This document shows, in pieces, positions 9,833 through 19,914 of a stretch of 64,000 nt of DNA. The notes beneath the pieces are model-generated. The model was not told the DNA's origin and ran no database searches. It worked only from the letters and a program-made list of their open reading frames with translations. Location: the NCBI RefSeq assembly GCF_000499845.2, contig NC_023759.2:21906716-21970715 (forward strand), in the 5' to 3' direction. The translations under genes were made by a program, and so were the position numbers. Within the stretch, counting starts at the first letter, position 1. Every line of letters begins with the position of its first letter. This DNA comes from Phaseolus vulgaris (lineage: Eukaryota; Streptophyta; Magnoliopsida; Fabales; Fabaceae).

Positions 9833-10870
9833 ATGAGAAAAATGAGAAGCAATCGTTCAAGTCCAGTTGCGCCCGTCGCTGCTGAAGGCGCCGCTGCCAT
9901 GACCATGGCGCAGATGGCAGAGATGATGCGTTCGTTGCAGGCAACTGTGGAAGCCTCGCGCATAGAGCAGGCGAGAATGCATGAGGACCTGGTCGCCTCT
10001 CGCGCCAGGAATGAGGAGCTCAGCAAGGTGACTGAGGAGCTGCGTCAAGCTCTTCAGGAGCAGCAAGGGCGTTCTTCTGCTGAAGAGGTTACGCCGTCGT
10101 CGCCACCTCGTATTTTTCCTATGCCTTTCGCTCAGGCGATTACTGACACGCCTATTCCTACGAGCGTGGTCCCTGTCAAGGCTGTCTTTACCGGCGTGGA
10201 GGATCCAGAGGCTCATCTAACCACGTTCCATACGCAGATGATGCTGTCGGGAGGGTCAGACACCGTGTATTGCAAGATGTTCGTGAGCACGCTCCAGGGA
10301 ACGGCGTTGGAATGGTTTGTGAGCCTATCTAACGGTCACATAACCAATTTTCAGCAGTTCTCGAAGGTTTTCGTCGAGCAATACATCGTGAACAAGGCAC
10401 CGCCCAGGGTGTCTTATGATTTGTTTGATATAAGGCAGTACCAGGGAGAGTCCCTCAGAGACTACCTGAATCGCTTTGGAGCGCAGATGGTCAGATCGCC
10501 GGCTAAAGATGAAGAAATGCTGGTCTATGCATTCAAGAAGGGCGTGCTGCCAGGACCATTCTGCGAGGCCTTGATCAGGGCTCACCCTGCAACGTTTGCT
10601 GAGGTCAGGCGACTTGCGGTGGCTCACATCGCCGACGAGAGTGAGGTCGCCGAGAAGAGAGGGAGCGTGGCTCCCGCTAGGCACGCGCCCAGACCAGGAT
10701 CCAGCCGCAAAGGGTGCTGGAGACAGCGGCGGCGGCCAGGAAGGACCAGAGGACTCGCCATCCTTATGATAGGAGGAACAAGGGGAGGGGCCAGGGACGC
10801 CAGCAACCAGCACGCCGGGAATACAATCGCCCGCCTAAGCACAAGTTTGTTATGGGATTGGCGGACCTGA
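9833..10870 (+). CDS. Element B gag
   Basis: The first ATG in this frame is 9833-9835; the frame is open upstream but without an ATG. After an N-terminal coiled-coil-like segment (MAQMAEMMRSLQATVEASR) comes the Ty3/Gypsy retrotransposon gag core: AHLTTFHTQMMLSGG, LQGTALEWFVSL, FSKVFVEQYIVN and SLRDYLNRFGAQM. It forms the particle shell and binds RNA (family knowledge). The last roughly 60 codons (from about 10682) are out of register: the natural continuation VLETAAAARKDQRTRHPYD is in the pol frame. One missing base near 10682 (AGGCACGCGCC) would explain this, so gag and pol were probably one frame; a programmed shift is less likely. Confidence 0.85.
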   Translation: MRKMRSNRSSPVAPVAAEGAAAMTMAQMAEMMRSLQATVEASRIEQARMHEDLVASRARNEELSKVTEELRQALQEQQGRSSAEEVTPSSPPRIFPMPFAQAITDTPIPTSVVPVKAVFTGVEDPEAHLTTFHTQMMLSGGSDTVYCKMFVSTLQGTALEWFVSLSNGHITNFQQFSKVFVEQYIVNKAPPRVSYDLFDIRQYQGESLRDYLNRFGAQMVRSPAKDEEMLVYAFKKGVLPGPFCEALIRAHPATFAEVRRLAVAHIADESEVAEKRGSVAPARHAPRPGSSRKGCWRQRRRPGRTRGLAILMIGGTRGGARDASNQHAGNTIARLSTSLLWDWRT

Positions 10871-13800
10871 TCGCCATTCCCAATATATCTGCTAGGTTGA
10901 AAACGCCTGAGAAGGTGGGACCAAAGCCAGACGCCTGGTGTGAGTTTCACCAGGGCTTTGGCCACACTTTGGACTCGTGTTTGTCCTTAGGGTATCAACT
11001 CGATGATCTGGTTAAGAGCGGGTTCCTAAATGACTATCTGCTGGACAGGAGGACGGGGGGAGCGTCGAGTTCCCAGCCAGCGGGTGGAGAAGCCCAGCAA
11101 CACGAGATGCCTATCCACGGGGAAATCCACACCATTGCAGGAGGCTTCTCAGGTGGTGGATGCACCGCATCGCAGAGGAAGAAGTACGCGCGGTCGGTGA
11201 TGACAGTGGATATGTTTGAAGATCACTCGCCGGAGGTGGACATTACGTTCACCAAGCAGGATCCTCGAGACGTTGTCCCCCATGACAACGATCCCATAGT
11301 CATTTCGTTGATTACGACGGGAAGGAAGGTCCACAGAGTTCTGGTGGACCAGGGAAGCTCGGCAGACGTGATGTTCTGGCTGACTTTCACGCAGCTGGAG
11401 TTGCCCCTTGACCAGCTAAGGCCCTATGGAGGGTGCCTATATGGGTTCGCTGGTGACCAGGTGGAGGTCAGGGGGTACATTGAGTTGAGAACCACGTTTA
11501 CAGATGAGGCTGGTTCGAGGACGGAGAAAATCAAGTACCTCATTGTAAACGCTCCTTCAGCATACAACATCCTGTTGGGGAGGCCCACGCTTAACAGGAT
11601 AGGCGCTATACCGTCGACTCGGCACATGAAGGTGAAGTTGCCGTCTATGGAGGGGGTGGTGATCACGATCAAGTCTGATCAGAAAGAAGCAAAAAAGTGC
11701 TATGAGAATAGCCTGAAAAACAAGAGATTAGTGAGTTATGTAACAACCACCCCACCTCCCGGTGTGAAGCCCAGATCGACGGTAACAGAAGAGACCGCCG
11801 GAAGGGACGTGGAGATGGTGGACGCTGAGCTAGGGGAGGGGAACGCTGGTCTGGAGGAGGAAGAGGCGCGGAATCGCCCTGAGGAAGCGAGAGAGCAGGG
11901 AATCGCCAGGGCGGTGATCGCCAGAGAATCCAGGCCAAAACCTGTCGAGCAGTGGCTCGAGAAAGAGATCGGGGGAAAGATCTTCAAGCTGGGAAGATCT
12001 CTGGGGGTCGAGCTCCAGGATCAGATCGCCAAGGTGATTGAGCGGCATCTGGACGCGTTTGCATGGTCCGCTTCGGACATGCCCGGGATTGATCCCGACT
12101 TCTTGTGCCATCATCTGGCGATGGACAACTTGGTGAGACCAGTGCGACAAAGAAGAAGAAAGTTCAACGAGGAAAGGAGGCAGGCGATTAGAGATGAAAC
12201 ACATAAACTCCTTGCTGCAGGCCACATCAGGGAAGTCCAGTACCCTGAATGGCTGGCGAATGTCGTGCTGGTGAAGAAGAGTAACGGGAAATGGCGCATG
12301 TGCGTCGATTTCACCGACCTGAACAAAGCTTGCCCAAAGGATTCGTATCCTTTACCAAGCATAGACGCCCTGGTAGATAGGGCTGCAGGGTGTAAGTTGC
12401 TGAGTTTCCTGGATGCCTTCTCGGGGTATAACCAGATCAAGATGCATCCCATGGATGAAGAGAAGACAGCCTTCATGACGGAGAGGTCGTGCTATTGCTA
12501 TAAGGTGATGCCGTTTGGGCTGAAGAACGCGGGGGCCACGTACCAGAGGCTGATGGATCGAGTGCTTGCACCGATGCTGGGAAGGAACGTGCAAGCATAT
12601 GTCGATGACATGGTCGTGGCCTCGCCGGAAAAGAGCAAGCACGTCGCGGACTTGGAAGAATTGTTCACGACGATCGCCAAGTTCAGATTAAAGCTTAATC
12701 CAGAGAAATGCATTTTCGGCGTGGAGGCTGGAAAGTTTTTGGGTTTCCTCTTGACTGAAAGAGGCATAGAGGCCAACCCCGACAAGTGTGCCGCCATCTT
12801 GGCGATGAGGAGCCCAGCTACGGTGAAAGAGGTCCAACAGCTAACAGGGCGGATGGCAGCCCTGTCTCGCTTCGTGTCAGCTAGCGGAGAGAAGGGACAT
12901 CCCTATTTTCAGTGCTTGAGGCGCAATAGCAAGTTTGCCTGGACGAAGGAGTGCGAGGAAGCCTTCGTCAAGCTGAAGGAGTATCTGGCGAGCCCGCCGG
13001 TTTTGTGCAAACCGCTGGTGGGAACCCCTCTCAGGTTGTATTTTGCTGTAACTGAGAGGGCGGTGAGTGCGGTGCTCGCCCAGGATCAAGATCAGGCTCA
13101 GAAGCCTATTTATTTTGTTAGTAAGGTGTTGCAGGGCCCCGAAATGAGATATCAGGCCCTGGAGAAGGCTGCGCTGGCTGTGGTGTTTTCGGCGAGGAGG
13201 TTGCGCCACTATTTCCATAGCTTCACCATACTGGTGATGACTGACCTGCCCATCCAGAAAGTTTTGAAGAAGCCCGACGTTGCGGGAAGGATGGTGAAAT
13301 GGGCAGTGGAGCTGTCAGAGTTTGACATCAAGTATGAGCCCCGAGGCCCGATCAAGGGGCAAATCTTTGCAGATTTCGTGGTCGAGCTCTCGTCTGAGGT
13401 GACACGAGTTGAAGGGGACGGCTTCCGTTGGGTACTCTCGGTGGATGGATCGTCGAACCAGCAGGGTAGCGGTGCTGGAGTCATTTTAGAAGGGCCCAAT
13501 GGCGTGCTGATCGAGCAATCTTTGAGATTCGCCTTCAAAGCCAGTAACAATCAAGCAGAGTATGAGGCGCTGATCGCCGGAATTTTGCTGGCCAAGGAGA
13601 TGGGTGCTAGGGTGCTGATGGCTAAGAGTGACTCGCTGCTAGTCACAGGGCAAGTAACAGGCGAGTTCCAGGCTAAAGATCCACAAATGACGGCCTATCT
13701 GGAATATGTGCAGGAGTTGAAGAGTTCCTTTGCCTCCTTTGAAGTAGTGCATGTGCCCAGAGAGCAGAATGCCCGAGCTGACTTGCTAGCTAAGCTCGCC

Positions 13801-15255
13801 AGTTCAGGCAAGGGGGGTAGGCAGAGGACAGTGATTCAAGAAACTCTGAAGATGCCGAGAGCATTTGTGGCAGATCACCTGGTCCTTCAGATAAGCAAGT
13901 CGACGGAGAAAGCAGCGAGAAGCCATAAGTCCCTGACGCAAGAAACTCTAAGATCGCCGAGAATTAGAGCATGCCGGGGAGAGAAGGTAAACGTGATGCA
14001 GGTCTGCGCTACCCATGAGCCAGACACTTGGATAACACAATACAAGCGGTGCCTGGCAGATGGCCTTCTCCCACTGGATCCGACTGAGGCTAGGAAGGTA
14101 AAGAAGAATTATAGCAAGTACACCCTGATTGATGGCGATCTGTACAGGTTTGGGTTCACTCACCCGCTCCTGGAATGTATACACGGCGAGAAGTGCACGA
14201 GAATCATGGCGGAGCTCCACGAAGGTATATGCGGAAGCCACGTCGGGAGTCGAGCTCTGGCCGCGAGGACTCTCCGTGCAGGCTACTACTGGCCAACGAT
14301 GAGAGAAGACTGCAAGAAGTATGCGCAGTGTTGCAAACAGTGCCAACAGCACGCCGATTGGCACAAGGCGCCTCCTGAGGAGTTGAAGTCGATCTACAGC
14401 CCTTGGCCGTTTCATACCTGGGGAATCGACATCCTGGGACCTTTTCCGCTGGCGATCAGGCAGATGAAGTACTTGGTGGTGGCGATTGAATATTTCACCA
14501 AGTGGATCGAAGCAGAACCAGTGGCCCAGATCACCGCACACAAGATCGAAGGTTTCGTGTGGAAGAACATCGTGTGCCGGTTTGGAGTGCCTAAGCGCTT
14601 GGTGTCGGACAATGGGACTCAGTTTGCAAGCCACCTGTTGAAGAAGCTTTGCGAAGGGGTGGGAATTCAACAAGTGTTTGCATCCGTCGAGCACCCTCAG
14701 ACAAATGGCCAGGTGGAGTCAGCTAATCGGGTGTTGTTGAGAGGTTTGAAGAGAAGGCTAGAAAAAGCCAAGGGAAGCTGGGCTGAGGAGGTGCCCCGTA
14801 TAGTCTGGGCATACCACACCACCGAGCAGTCAGGAACCCATGAGACCCCGTTCAGTTTGGTCTATGGGTGTGATGCGATGATTCCAGTAGAGATCCAGGA
14901 GAGCTCGCCGAGATTTCAGAACTTTGTAGAGGAAGACTCGAATGAAGAGAGAAGGTTGAACCTGGACCTACTGGATGAGGTCAGGGAAGAGGCGAGACTG
15001 AAAGCTGAGAAGGTGAAGAGAAGGATTGAACGAAGGTACAACTCGAAGGTGATGCCAAGGCAATTTAGAGAAGGCGACCTGGTGATGAGAAAAGCCCACC
15101 AGTACGAGATGAAGAATAAGCTGTCACCCAAGTGGACTGGACCGTTCAGAATAACCGAGGCACTCGGGAACGGCGCCTACCGCTTAGAGACATTGGAAGG
15201 AGGGGCTATTCCTCACACCTGGAACGCCACGCACCTGAAGTTGTATTACAATTGA
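10714..15255 (+). CDS. Element B pol polyprotein (PR-RT-RH-aRH-IN)
   Basis: 1513 codons from the first codon counted here (a GTG); the frame has no ATG until 10852 and was likely continuous with gag. Order of domains by residue from 10714: gag tail with WCEFHQGFGHTLDSC; aspartic protease VLVDQGSS (Asp about 212); reverse transcriptase with MCVDFTDLNKACPKDSYPLP, SFLDAFSGYNQI, MPFGLKNAGATYQ and YVDD (about 629, 12598-12609); first RNase H (YFVSKVLQGPE...); a second, archaeal-like RNase H starting LSVDGSS (Asp about 911) with NNQAEYEAL and VPREQNARAD; integrase with zinc finger (His about 1169, CKQC) and catalytic Asp 1239, Asp 1299, Glu 1335 (D-x35-E). The double RNase H marks the Tat lineage. 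All catalytic residues are present; the upstream frameshift would block normal expression. Confidence 0.93.
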   Translation: MLETAAAARKDQRTRHPYDRRNKGRGQGRQQPARREYNRPPKHKFVMGLADLIAIPNISARLKTPEKVGPKPDAWCEFHQGFGHTLDSCLSLGYQLDDLVKSGFLNDYLLDRRTGGASSSQPAGGEAQQHEMPIHGEIHTIAGGFSGGGCTASQRKKYARSVMTVDMFEDHSPEVDITFTKQDPRDVVPHDNDPIVISLITTGRKVHRVLVDQGSSADVMFWLTFTQLELPLDQLRPYGGCLYGFAGDQVEVRGYIELRTTFTDEAGSRTEKIKYLIVNAPSAYNILLGRPTLNRIGAIPSTRHMKVKLPSMEGVVITIKSDQKEAKKCYENSLKNKRLVSYVTTTPPPGVKPRSTVTEETAGRDVEMVDAELGEGNAGLEEEEARNRPEEAREQGIARAVIARESRPKPVEQWLEKEIGGKIFKLGRSLGVELQDQIAKVIERHLDAFAWSASDMPGIDPDFLCHHLAMDNLVRPVRQRRRKFNEERRQAIRDETHKLLAAGHIREVQYPEWLANVVLVKKSNGKWRMCVDFTDLNKACPKDSYPLPSIDALVDRAAGCKLLSFLDAFSGYNQIKMHPMDEEKTAFMTERSCYCYKVMPFGLKNAGATYQRLMDRVLAPMLGRNVQAYVDDMVVASPEKSKHVADLEELFTTIAKFRLKLNPEKCIFGVEAGKFLGFLLTERGIEANPDKCAAILAMRSPATVKEVQQLTGRMAALSRFVSASGEKGHPYFQCLRRNSKFAWTKECEEAFVKLKEYLASPPVLCKPLVGTPLRLYFAVTERAVSAVLAQDQDQAQKPIYFVSKVLQGPEMRYQALEKAALAVVFSARRLRHYFHSFTILVMTDLPIQKVLKKPDVAGRMVKWAVELSEFDIKYEPRGPIKGQIFADFVVELSSEVTRVEGDGFRWVLSVDGSSNQQGSGAGVILEGPNGVLIEQSLRFAFKASNNQAEYEALIAGILLAKEMGARVLMAKSDSLLVTGQVTGEFQAKDPQMTAYLEYVQELKSSFASFEVVHVPREQNARADLLAKLASSGKGGRQRTVIQETLKMPRAFVADHLVLQISKSTEKAARSHKSLTQETLRSPRIRACRGEKVNVMQVCATHEPDTWITQYKRCLADGLLPLDPTEARKVKKNYSKYTLIDGDLYRFGFTHPLLECIHGEKCTRIMAELHEGICGSHVGSRALAARTLRAGYYWPTMREDCKKYAQCCKQCQQHADWHKAPPEELKSIYSPWPFHTWGIDILGPFPLAIRQMKYLVVAIEYFTKWIEAEPVAQITAHKIEGFVWKNIVCRFGVPKRLVSDNGTQFASHLLKKLCEGVGIQQVFASVEHPQTNGQVESANRVLLRGLKRRLEKAKGSWAEEVPRIVWAYHTTEQSGTHETPFSLVYGCDAMIPVEIQESSPRFQNFVEEDSNEERRLNLDLLDEVREEARLKAEKVKRRIERRYNSKVMPRQFREGDLVMRKAHQYEMKNKLSPKWTGPFRITEALGNGAYRLETLEGGAIPHTWNATHLKLYYN

Positions 15256-15500
15256 GAACTTTGTAAGTAAAGATAAACACAAAGTTACATTACAATGTCT
15301 CTGTTAAAACAGTTTGAAGGGGGCGCTCTTTTTTCCCTAAGGAGGGTTTTTAATGAGGCCACCCAATAAAGAGAAGTTTTCAAAGTACAAGTTGTTTTAT
15401 ATTGCGTGCCTCTTGTTTTCAGAAAAGTTTTGAAGAAAGACCTTGTCACTTGTACGTGACTCAAGGCGAGTTAAAGATATATTGCATGCTTTCTAAAAAG

Positions 15501-15638
15501 TTTTAAGTTCTCATCGTTTTTCGGCGATCGGAGGCATCAGTTAAAGTTTTTAAGTCCTCATCGTTTTTCGGCGATTGGAGGCATCAGTTAAAGTTTTTAA
15601 GTCCTCATCGTCTTTCGGCGATCGGAGGCACCAGTTAA
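15501..15638 (+). repeat. 46-bp tandem repeat, 3 copies
   Basis: Units TTTTAAGTCCTCATCG...TTTCGGCGATCGGAGGC begin at about 15501, 15547 and 15593. Copies differ by few bases. Confidence 0.85.
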
Positions 15639-15716
15639 AAGACCTCAACGCCCTCGCGCGTCCTAAGGCAAGTTAAAGACCTCCTCGTCGCTGAGCAAGT
15701 GCAGGTAAGAAAGAGT

Positions 15717-15943
15717 AAAAGTCCTCAGTGTTTTTGGGGGCGAGAAGATGTAACCCCTGGGGCAATGTAGAGGCAAGTAAAAGACCTCCTCGCCGTCGAG
15801 CGAGTGCAGGCGAGAAAGAGTAAAAGTCCTCAGTGTTTCTGGGGGCGAGAAGATGTAACCCCTGGGGCAATGTAGAGGCACCAGTGAAAAGTCCTCAGTG
15901 TTTCTGGGGGGGGAGGAGATGTAACCCCTGGGGCAATGTAGAG
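15717..15943 (+). repeat. About 60-bp repeats (3 copies) with intervening unit
   Basis: AAAAGTCCTCAGTGTTTCTG...GATGTAACCCCTGGGGC...TGTAGAGGCA occurs at about 15717, 15819 and 15883. The first two are separated by an extra unit GACCTCCTCGCCGTCGAGCGAG also seen at 15679. Minus-strand open frames here with repeating LPLHCPRGY peptides are repeat artefacts. Confidence 0.85.
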
Positions 15944-15951
15944 GCACGATT

Positions 15952-16045
15952 TAAAGACCTTCTCGCCTATGAGCGAGTTCAGGCGAGTTAAAGACCTTCT
16001 CGCCTATGAGCGAGTTCAGGCAAGATAAAATCCTTCTCGTCTCAA
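15952..16045 (+). repeat. About 36-bp tandem repeat, 2.5 copies
   Basis: AAAGACCTTCTCGCCTATGAGCGAGTTCAGGCGAG occurs at about 15953 and 15989, with a diverged third copy (CCTTCTCGTCTCAAACGAGTTCAGG). Confidence 0.8.
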
Positions 16046-16663
16046 ACGAGTTCAGGTATGGTGTAGAGGGTGGAAGAAGTTCTGAGGGTGGCTAAGGTAG
16101 GTTCGAAGAGAACGCCTAGCCACCCGGTCTCTTGCTCTGAAGCACAAGGAGGTAGAGAAGGATCCGAAAGGCGCCTCTACCCCCAGATGAAAGAGCAATG
16201 GCCAAGGTGTGAAGGCAGGAAGAAGCTGGTGTCGCCAAGAGTCTCTGGCGACCAGGAAACGTTCAAGCAATGGCGAGAAGTCAAAGACCCGTTTGATGAA
16301 GCAGATCGGGTGTAACGACGTCATAAAGCCAGGGGTTGAGTTAAAGTCCATTGCTTGGAGTATCATTTTACGCTAAGGTTCATTGCCTTATGTTTACGAG
16401 TTGATAAATGTGATTATTATTCGAAGTTGAGATGGTTCGAAACGGCTAAGTACAAGATCGTGCCTACGAGATTACTAAGTTATTTCTTCGACGTAAATCA
16501 CGCAAGGAAAGTTAAAGGTAGACAAAGAGGTTACAAGAAGAAATGCAAAAGTAATTTCATTAAGTAAAGTATCAGCTCAAAAATACGTGTACAAGAAAAT
16601 ACGAGTTTATTACAGAATTATATACAAGGGAAAGGCACGAAGGTAGCAGATGGAGAGAATCGA

Positions 16664-19313
16664 TTAGTCTTCAGCGGGAACCACTTTTCCATCCACTACC
16701 TCGTTATCAAGAGACACCATGCTGAGGTCCAGGTCGGGGAACAAGCAGGCAAATTGTTCCCGCGCAGCTTCGAATCCAGCAGCCAGAATTTGAGCAGAAT
16801 TCAGCTTGAGTTCTTCAATCTGCTTCTGAAGTTCCTCAATCCGTTTCTTGAGATCTTCAGTCTGTTCTTTCAGCTCCTTATTCTGCTGCTCCAGCTCTTC
16901 AACTTGCTTCTTGAGTTTTTCATTGGTTTCTTGAGCCTGGAGAAGGTCTTCAGCAACCTTCTTGGATTCTGCTTGCGCTTGTCCCAATTCGGCAACGAGC
17001 TCCCCTTTTTCCTTGTTGGCTTCAGCGAGCTCAGCCATGGCGTCATCCCTCGCCTTTTCCACCTTTCCAAGGAGGGTCTCTCGGTCGGCTGACCTTTGCT
17101 CCAATTTCTTCACCCTGGCGGCGTCAGTTTTTATGAGAGCCTCCAGGTTAGCCACCTTGACGCGATAAGGCACAATCTTGCTCTCCAGTTCAATCTTTTC
17201 TTGAGCCAGTTGCTGCACCTTATGGCGGAGATCAGTGGCCTCCTTGCGCGCCAATCTGAGCTCGGTGCTCATTGCGTCTTCTACTCGGGAGTGTTCAATC
17301 TCCGCGAGCGTCAGATTAAAGGACAACTTCTCCACCTCAACCTTCATGGTGTTGTTCTCTGTTTTAAGGTTGAAGATGTCGTCCTGGAGCTTCCTGGTGG
17401 AGCTCTGCACCGGCCTAGTTATGATGGCGGGAATGTCTTCTGCTATCGTCTTCAGCTTAGCAGATAAAGGCTCCCACATCCTCGTGACCTCGAGAGGGAG
17501 GTTTGCTGCTTGGAGAGGCGCTGGTGGGGCCTGTTGTTGGTTTCCGTCGCCACCCTCTTTAGTTGGTTCTTCAGTGGGTGTTTCTGCTCGTGGTGGCGAC
17601 GTCGGGGACTCCGTGATCAGAATCGGAGAGGTGTGGGCAACCTCATCCCCGATTGGAGCGACATCTGCAGCTGAGGCGTTAGAAGGAGGACCCCCTCCAG
17701 CTGATACATATGGCGTGGAGGCGTTTGGGGGGTCCTCCAAGAAATTGTCTTCGGCGGCCTCGACCGCGGGTGGCGCAGTTGCCAACGGAATGGCTTGGAC
17801 TGGGGAAGCGGGAGCTGGTGGAGATGGCATTGTTGGAGGTGGAGCAGGCGTGGATGGCGGTGTTGAGATTGGAAGAGGAGGTGGGGCAGGTGGTGAAGAA
17901 GGTGCCACCCTCTTCCTCTTTGTAACGAGGCCATCTTCGGTGACCTCGTCATCTTCTTCCTCCTCCTCGTGGAATACCTGGGGAGCTTTCCTCTTAGGCC
18001 TTTTGAGGACAAGCTTCTTACGTTGGGCGGCGGGCTGGACATCGGAGGGAGCTGGGCCCTTAGGTGGCGATCGACCCTGGGCAACGGCGATCTCCACCAC
18101 CGAATTCGGTACTGTTTGAGAGCCCGTCGCCAGCCCGTGGGTTCGGGCGAGCGCCCTCAATTTAGCGAGCATACCCTTGCCCAACATGTTATCTGCATAG
18201 AACGAAAATGCATGGGTTAACTCAGAGAGAAAATAAGTGCATAAGGCAGTATGCAGCAAAGCAGATGATCGGTGCAGAAAAATAAAACCAAAGTCTTGCG
18301 CATAACGCACAAGACGCCCAGAAATAGTTAAACAGAAGCAGTATTAAAACAACAGTTTAAATGTTCTAACCTATTCGAATTTCGAGTTGGTCCTCGTAGA
18401 ATTCGAAGCAGATCAGGGTGGTGGTAAGAAAGGTGATGTTGGCATCCGCCACCCTTTTCCAGAAAAGGCAGAGATCTCTGTCCAACGCTCCCATGCTATC
18501 AGGACTTCTGGGTCTCCTGAAGCAGCTCTTGGACTCTTTCTTCCCCTTGTCCACCCAGTACAAGGGGAAGCCGCCGAGTAGGGAGGCGTCCTTGTCGTTA
18601 GGGCGCACTTGGACGAACTTCCCTTTCTAGTCTTTATAGGATTGCTGGAAGATGGCGAAGATTGACCTCCCAGCAATCCCATTCAAGCTAACCCACAGGC
18701 GGTCTCCTGGGTGCTTGGCTTCGAAGAGAAATAGAAATACGTCTACGGATGCGGGCAACCCCAGATGGTCGCACATCACTTGGAACGCTCGCACAAACGC
18801 CCAGCTGTTGGGATGGAGCTGGGCGGCGGCGATGTTGAGCTCGGTAAGGAGCTCCCTTTCGAAACGGGTGAAAGGGAACTTGAGCTTCACCTTCTTGAAT
18901 AAGGTTGTGTAGACGAAGCAGAAGGGCCCGTCAGCGCTCACCTTATCGTCGGCACAAACGGGCAGATCGGGGGGGCAAGGTAGCACTATCATCTTTTCAT
19001 CGTGCTCCTTATGAAATGTTTGGTGAGGCTCATCCCCCTTAGTCAATCGCAAGACTGCTCCAGCAGTGTTCACGGAAGACGTTTCCCTCAACAGGGTCGA
19101 GTTGGCCCAGGGGTAGAGTTTTTTGAAGTCTGGCAGGGGAACGGGGGCTCCTCCGGCGATAGGTGGAGTCGCCTGGGCCAGGTTGGGGCGGGAAGGTGCA
19201 GGCCTCTCAGCCTGGGAAGATGACGCACCGCGTGCTCGCGGTGGGATGAGTGCTTGAGAAGAGGGGTGTCGCGATGAAGGAGGAGGATTCAGGGTGATCT
19301 TTGAGCGGGTCAT
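16664..19313 (-). pseudogene. Antisense gene of element B (gypsy-type transposon domain plus coiled coil), one nonsense codon
   Basis: Exon 1 is 18371-19313 (ATG 19311-19313), the intron 18193-18370 (178 bp; donor GAATAG|GTTAG, acceptor TTCTATGCAG|ATAAC, phase 1), exon 2 16664-18192; joined length 824 codons. Exon 1 carries the domain shared with element A (PFTRFERELLTELN, QLHPNSWAFVRAF, SVDVFLFLFE, LWVSLNGIAGR). Exon 2 begins DNMLGKGMLAKLRALAR, then a basic KRPKRK patch, a long Pro/Ala/Ser-rich linker, and about 280 residues of heptad-rich coiled coil (KKQVEELEQQNKEL). The C-terminus is FPDLDL...VVDGKVVPAED. TAG at 18627-18629 stands where element A has Trp (SYKGWKGKF) and is the only visible defect. 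Upstream of the acceptor the open frame runs into intron sequence, which is not protein. Product unknown; an accessory factor for the element is possible. Confidence 0.8.
18193..18370 (-). other. Intron of the element B antisense gene
   Basis: GT-AG intron of 178 bp. Joining the flanking exons keeps the frame (codon split after one base), and element A has an intron of 186 bp at the matching place and phase. Confidence 0.75.
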
Positions 19314-19896
19314 TCTCGAAGCTGCAAAGGAAGAAGAAAAGGAAAAATGATCAGGGTTCGCAGAGGCTGACTCGATCGTGGGAGAAGGGTGAAAAGCGAA
19401 CGAACGAAGGTTCGTTGCGACGATTGACGAAGCCCTAAGTTACGCAGAAGGGGAAATGGAAAAAGCAACCCACAGCGTATGCACCAGACAGTTATAGGAT
19501 GATGCGAAACGGTTAAAATGCAAGAAAAACCAGTAGAAGAAGGAAAGTAGGTACCTTTTGATGATCAGGAAGACGACGAAGGATGATGGTGATTCAGAAT
19601 GTTGGAGAGCGCTGAGAGTTTTTTGCAGGAGGAAGTTAGAGCGTTTGTGAATATGAAGAAAAGTGATGGAACAGTGTGGAGTGAAAATGGGTTTAAGAGT
19701 TTTTTCGAAATGGGTTTGGGAAGCGCAAACGGTAACTGAAGGTAACCGTTGATGAAGCCACGTGTCGAACGATGGGTGAGGGGTTTGGTGGAGCGTCAGA
19801 GAAGCAGAAGGTACAACCACTTGGAATTCTGCGTCAGTGCCACGTAGACCGGTGTTGACGTGACTCTTCTAGTCTTTTCGCTGGACAAGTCTTCGC
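19314..19896 (-). promoter_or_regulatory. Upstream region of the element B antisense gene
   Basis: About 580 bp between the antisense ATG and the 3' polypurine tract, without coding content. It has GCCACGTGTCGAACGATGG (about 19757-19775), paralleled by GAGCCGCGTGTCAAAGGATT in element A (about 4361) and GAGCCACGTGTCAGATGATGG in element Z (about 403). I see no certain TATA box. A promoter role is inference. Confidence 0.45.
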
Positions 19897-19914
19897 TTAA
19901 GACTGTGGGGCTTG
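19897..19914 (+). other. Polypurine tract of element B
   Basis: TTAAGACTGTGGGGCTTG abuts the 3' LTR and is identical to the tract before the element A LTR. Confidence 0.75.

Larger units (their letters stand above)
15256..16663 (+). other. Spacer between pol and antisense gene in element B
   Basis: No coding sequence that I can support. It holds three sets of tandem repeats (15501-16045) and an AT-richer stretch (16360-16660) that would be the 3' untranslated region of the antisense gene. A convergent arrangement of pol and antisense transcripts means both 3' ends fall here. Confidence 0.7.

Noticed and set aside
13948..14694. Minus-strand frame of 248 codons within pol
   Set aside because: Shadow of the integrase coding sequence.
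15501..16045. Regular direct repeats considered as a CRISPR array
   Set aside because: Plant retroelement context, repeats contiguous without unique spacers, no associated genes.
17235..18119. Plus-strand frame of 294 codons, Gly/Ser-rich
   Set aside because: Shadow of the minus-strand exon 2 (Pro/Ala-rich linker read backwards).
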